A DNA stretch of 9,893 bases, taken from assembly GCA_049670425.1 (NCBI GenBank), contig JBATTG010000186.1, positions 1 through 9,893 on the forward strand. The letters run 5' to 3'. Below the pieces are notes generated by a model. That model did not search any database. It was not told the origin of the DNA and saw only the letters and a program-made list of their open reading frames with translations. The translations under genes were made by a program, and so were the position numbers. How positions within the stretch are numbered: position 1 is the stretch's first letter; every line of letters begins with the position of its first letter. Of this stretch, positions 8,301-9,893 are shown one piece after another. The DNA comes from Proteocatella sp049670425. Lineage in GTDB: Bacteria > Bacillota > Clostridia > Peptostreptococcales > Filifactoraceae.

Positions 8301-8708
8301 CATGTTTTTTATTTCTTTTTTGGGAATGTATTTTTTTATCAGAGAATCCACGGAAAAAACACCGATTTCATAGTCATTATTTGCAAGTTTATAAAGATTA
8401 TTAATAAGCTGAGCTTCTAATCCCCTGTCCTTAGCCTCTACCGAATAGAATCTAATTTCTTCACTTTGTATCAATACGGCATTAAGATTTTTTCTTATGA
8501 ATGTCTTATATATTTTTTCAGCTTCACCATCACTATGAGTGATTACTATATGCTTTCTACCTTTTCTATTCAGATATGATGAAAGCTCTGTCCTTTGATT
8601 TTCTAAAAGCCCTGTTACCAGAACTGATTTTTTACCTTCATCCAGATTTTCCAAAAGCTGCAAATATTCCTTTGACGAATCCAGTACCTCTTCCAAAAAA
8701 TTATTCAT
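5322..8708 (-). CDS. mfd: Transcription-repair coupling factor Mfd
   Basis: At 1128 residues this is a complete Mfd, near the usual 1150-1180. Mfd removes RNA polymerase stalled at lesions and recruits UvrA. Regions in order are the UvrB-like N-terminus with a degenerate nucleotide site (VTGLLENQ, 31-38) and the conserved QFSMRGGIIDIF (171-182), a variable linker to about 480, and the RNA-polymerase-interacting CarD-like domain (about 487-545, GDYVVHENYGIGKF at 491-504). The RecG-like SF2 translocase comes next, with Walker A GDVGYGKT (640-647, K646), GTHRIL (721-726), DEEQ (741-744), SATPIPRTL (767-775), TTIIETGMDI (880-889) and QLRGRVGR (910-917). Last is the C-terminal TRCF domain (about 1010-1110). 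AGAGG lies 7 nt before the ATG in the 10-nt gap after pth, so the two are in one operon. An in-frame hexanucleotide repeat encodes alternating Ile-Glu at 1048-1055. Confidence 0.98.
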   Translation of the reverse strand: MNNFLEEVLDSSKEYLQLLENLDEGKKSVLVTGLLENQRTELSSYLNRKGRKHIVITHSDGEAEKIYKTFIRKNLNAVLIQSEEIRFYSVEAKDRGLEAQLINNLYKLANNDYEIGVFSVDSLIKKYIPKKEIKNMKKEIILGEVLDQNQLIEKLIKIGYVREHKVEGVGQFSMRGGIIDIFTPNLEIPVRIELFDDEVDSIRTFDVFTQKSIEKIKQVTILPARSFLFPENIEMAVKEIKKDITTNTSEDIIYDLERIKNKHYFEGASKYIDYFYKNENTIFDYIEDVDLLLVNDPNRVVEKLENVHQEFSDNYQGALEKGFAIKREGELLLSAQYVVEKISEKKNIFNTTLTSSIKNFPVDFIVDLETREAKNFNGKIFDFINEIKYLRSNDYTSIISLKDEELTKSLQRAFKENNVNSIRINSNTLESEHSNVIFTDEYFQGGSVYSKRKLAIFTKNEIYNTGKNSERKFKGKVKTSKIESFIELKPGDYVVHENYGIGKFVAVEQKEFDGITKDYIKVVYGGGDSLYLPLEQMAKIQRYIGGSADGGISLSKLGSGEWKKTRARAKKIVELIARDLVELYAKRENIKGYRFSEDTSWQREFEDDFPYVETNDQLKAIRDVKEDMESDKVMDRLICGDVGYGKTEVAIRAIFKACMESKQCAFLVPTTILSQQHFLTIKERFANFPIKVELLSRFRTAKDQAKIIDKIATGEVDVIVGTHRILSGDINFKDLGLVVVDEEQRFGVKDKEKLKKLRTDCDVISLSATPIPRTLHMSLSGIRDMSVLEEPPRERQAIITYVMEARESIIADAIEREIHRGGQVYFVYNRVQTIEQMYEQLCRIVPTARIAVAHGQMSPRKLEKIINGFTNKEYDVLISTTIIETGMDITNANTMIVYDADKMGLSQLYQLRGRVGRSKRQGYAYFMYEKDKVLTEISEKRLKTIKEFTEFGSGFKVAMRDLEIRGAGTLLGESQHGHIADIGYEMYVKMLEQEIARLKGEAVEEDIPETEVAIKLNAYIPNDYIEDEMDKIEIYKKIASISNKEDKIEIEIEIEDRFSDMPFSVSALIEVSYMRALGKKLKIGKITMEKNVVLFLSREGKLIVKKDFGKLEDYKLVKKIVQYLEKMV
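5544..5569. repeat. Hexanucleotide tandem repeat (TTCAAT)x4 within mfd
   Basis: Four perfect copies of TTCAAT (5544-5567), plus the first two bases of a fifth, lie in the 3' part of mfd and encode alternating Ile-Glu around residues 1048-1055. The unit is a multiple of three, so gain or loss of a copy would change the protein by two residues without breaking the frame. Confidence 0.9.
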
Positions 8709-8718
8709 TTTTCAACCT

Positions 8719-9279
8719 CTACTTATTGTATAAATTCATCGCTTTATCCAAATTAGTTTGAACAGTTTCAATAACTGCTTTTCTACTATCTACAATTGTA
8801 CTCATTACATCGTTAAGCTCCGATTTTTCAAATTTACTAAGGACAAAACTAGCCAAATCCTGACCATTTTTGGGTTTCGAAACCCCTATTCTTATTCTCG
8901 GAAAATCCTGTTTTCCCAGAAGCTCTATTATGCTCCGCATTCCGTTATGAGTTCCTGCGCTTCCGCTTTTTCGTATCCTTAATTTGCCTGTATCCAGGTC
9001 TATATCATCATAAATCAAAATAAGGTTCGCCATATCTACTTTGTAGAAATTTACAAGTTCTACCACAGCTTGTCCGCTTAAATTCATAAAAGTCTGAGGT
9101 TTTGCAAGTATTACTTTTTCAGTTCCAATCCTGCCCTCACCTATAATTGATTTGTATTTCAGTCTGTCTACCTTTATATCAAGCTCTTTTGCTATCTCAT
9201 CTATGGCTAAAAACCCTACATTATGCCTTGTTGCCTCATATTGTTTCCCGGGATTTCCCAGTCCTACTATTAAATACAT
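8719..9279 (-). CDS. pth: Peptidyl-tRNA hydrolase
   Basis: The 186-residue product is a full-length bacterial Pth, which releases tRNA from peptidyl-tRNAs that drop off the ribosome in the cytoplasm. The N-terminal signature is intact: VGLGNPG (5-11), then YEATRHNVG (14-22) with the catalytic H19. FMNLSG (64-69) carries N66, and YDDIDL (90-95) carries D92. SGSAGTHNGM (105-114) carries N112. These correspond to N10, H20, N68, D93 and N114 of E. coli Pth; the usual glycine before the histidine-asparagine pair is a threonine (T110). AGGAG followed by about 7 nt supports the ATG at 9279. The gene lies after prs, from which it is separated by a hairpin, and 10 nt before mfd. The prs-pth-mfd order is common in Firmicutes. 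No promoter of its own is visible, so expression probably depends on readthrough from prs. Confidence 0.97.
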   Translation of the reverse strand: MYLIVGLGNPGKQYEATRHNVGFLAIDEIAKELDIKVDRLKYKSIIGEGRIGTEKVILAKPQTFMNLSGQAVVELVNFYKVDMANLILIYDDIDLDTGKLRIRKSGSAGTHNGMRSIIELLGKQDFPRIRIGVSKPKNGQDLASFVLSKFEKSELNDVMSTIVDSRKAVIETVQTNLDKAMNLYNK

Positions 9280-9304
9280 TTTTATCTCCTGTTTTTTTCA
9301 GCTG

Positions 9305-9328
9305 AAAAAGAGCCTAATTAAGGCTCTT
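9305..9328 (-). terminator. Hairpin terminator or attenuator between prs and pth
   Basis: On the minus strand AAGAGCCT (9328-9321 region) pairs with AGGCTCTT (9315-9308), giving an 8-bp stem with a 5-nt loop, followed by a short run of T (9309-9305). It starts about 22 nt after the prs stop codon. The T-run is only five long and leads straight into a 16-bp palindrome centred on CAGCTG (9294-9309) and the pth ribosome site, so termination is likely partial. Confidence 0.65.
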
Positions 9329-9349
9329 CTTCTTCAAATTTATTGTTGT

Positions 9350-9893
9350 TTATTTTGCTGTCTGCGATGATGTCTGTGGTGAAAACAATACACTTACTGA
9401 TTCGCATTCAAATATTTTTTCTATTGCCGATGCAAAAAGCGTTGCAGTTGTTAAAACTTTTATCTTGTCAATTATCTTATCTTCAGGAAGTTGGATTGTA
9501 TCAAGTACAATGACCTCTGTAAGATCTGAATTTTGTATTCTTTCTATTGCTGGTCCTGACAATACTGGGTGCGTACAGCATGCATATATATCTTTAGCTC
9601 CAAATTTCTTCAGTGCCTCTGCAGCATTGCAAAGCGTTCCCGCCGTATCAATCATGTCATCCAGGATTATAAGATTCTTTCCTCTTACATCTCCAATTAT
9701 GTTCATTACTTCAGATACGTTATCTTTTGGTCGTCTTTTGTCCACAATCGCTATCGGTGCATCAAGGTACTGTGCAAACGTCCTAGCTCTGGCAACACTT
9801 CCGTGGTCTGGAGAAACAATTACAAGATCTTGTATATTCATTTTTTCAAAATGTTCTACAAGTATTCTTCCTCCAAGAAGATGATCAACTGGT
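9350..9893 (-). CDS. prs: Ribose-phosphate pyrophosphokinase (PRPP synthetase), C-terminal part; start lies beyond the right edge
   Basis: The frame is open through the right edge. The last 180 residues are present, beginning PVDHLLGGRILVEHF, which is mid-protein in the family (full length about 315). Visible signatures are SPDHGSVARA, the flexible catalytic loop DKRRPKDNVSEV, the PRPP-binding loop ILDDMIDTAGT, and CTHPVLSGPAIERI. Prs makes PRPP from ribose 5-phosphate and ATP, feeding purine, pyrimidine, histidine, tryptophan and NAD synthesis. The methionine encoded at 9841 is internal and must not be taken as the start. After the conserved ESVSVLF end, about ten extra polar residues (SPQTSSQTAK) form a short tail. 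It is the most upstream gene seen and is followed by a hairpin and then pth, as in many Firmicutes. Confidence 0.97.
   Translation of the reverse strand, partial: PVDHLLGGRILVEHFEKMNIQDLVIVSPDHGSVARARTFAQYLDAPIAIVDKRRPKDNVSEVMNIIGDVRGKNLIILDDMIDTAGTLCNAAEALKKFGAKDIYACCTHPVLSGPAIERIQNSDLTEVIVLDTIQLPEDKIIDKIKVLTTATLFASAIEKIFECESVSVLFSPQTSSQTAK

Noticed and set aside
9839..9841. ATG at 9841 as the start of prs
   Set aside because: The upstream codons to the edge read PVDHLLGGRILVEHFEK, conserved internal Prs sequence, so the gene continues beyond the window.
9465..9884. 139-codon open frame on the plus strand
   Set aside because: It is antisense to highly conserved prs sequence and has no ribosome site or known features.
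1..9893. Search for tRNA or rRNA genes, CRISPR arrays, insertion sequences, phage genes and toxin-antitoxin pairs
   Set aside because: None seen: almost all of the window is occupied by eight minus-strand protein genes, and the gaps contain only the regulatory elements listed.

Overview
The window is about 9.9 kb of AT-rich DNA in which every credible gene lies on the minus strand, so transcription runs from right to left. The purine-rich Shine-Dalgarno sites, two Gram-positive style lipoproteins and the gene order prs-pth-mfd-prsA-(YabM/SpoVB-like flippase) point to a low-GC Firmicute, most likely a member of the Clostridia. The genus cannot be fixed from this sequence alone.

Right part (9893 down to 2618): a conserved housekeeping string. 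It opens with the 3' portion of prs (PRPP synthetase), whose start lies outside the window, followed by a hairpin terminator or attenuator. Then come pth (peptidyl-tRNA hydrolase), mfd (transcription-repair coupling factor), a PrsA-like foldase lipoprotein and a 14-helix MOP-superfamily lipid or polysaccharide flippase. Gaps are short: 10 nt for pth-mfd, 87 nt for mfd-prsA and 10 nt for prsA-flippase. The group closes with a strong Rho-independent terminator at about 2554-2601. In Bacillus subtilis the corresponding order is prs-ctc-pth-fin-mfd-spoVT-yabM-yabN; ctc, fin and spoVT are absent from their usual slots here, and the group ends after the flippase.

Middle gap (2378-2617): 240 nt with no gene. 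It holds the terminator just mentioned and a well-formed sigma-A-like promoter (about 2436-2464) for the next operon. Four copies of the hexamer TTACAG/CTGTAA surround that promoter and look like an operator array.

Left part (2377 down to 1): a tightly coupled three-gene membrane/cell-surface cassette. It encodes a triple-rhodanese-domain lipoprotein of YnjE architecture, a 148-residue four-helix membrane protein I do not recognise, and a TVP38/TMEM64 (VTT-domain) membrane protein cut by the left edge. The first two genes share one base (TAATG) and the last two are 6 nt apart. E. coli has a comparable association, because ynjE sits in the ydjXYZ-ynjABCDE cluster with the TVP38-family genes ydjX and ydjZ. 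The cassette therefore looks like a reduced version of a sulfurtransferase/VTT module with a novel small membrane partner. It is the most interesting part of the window.
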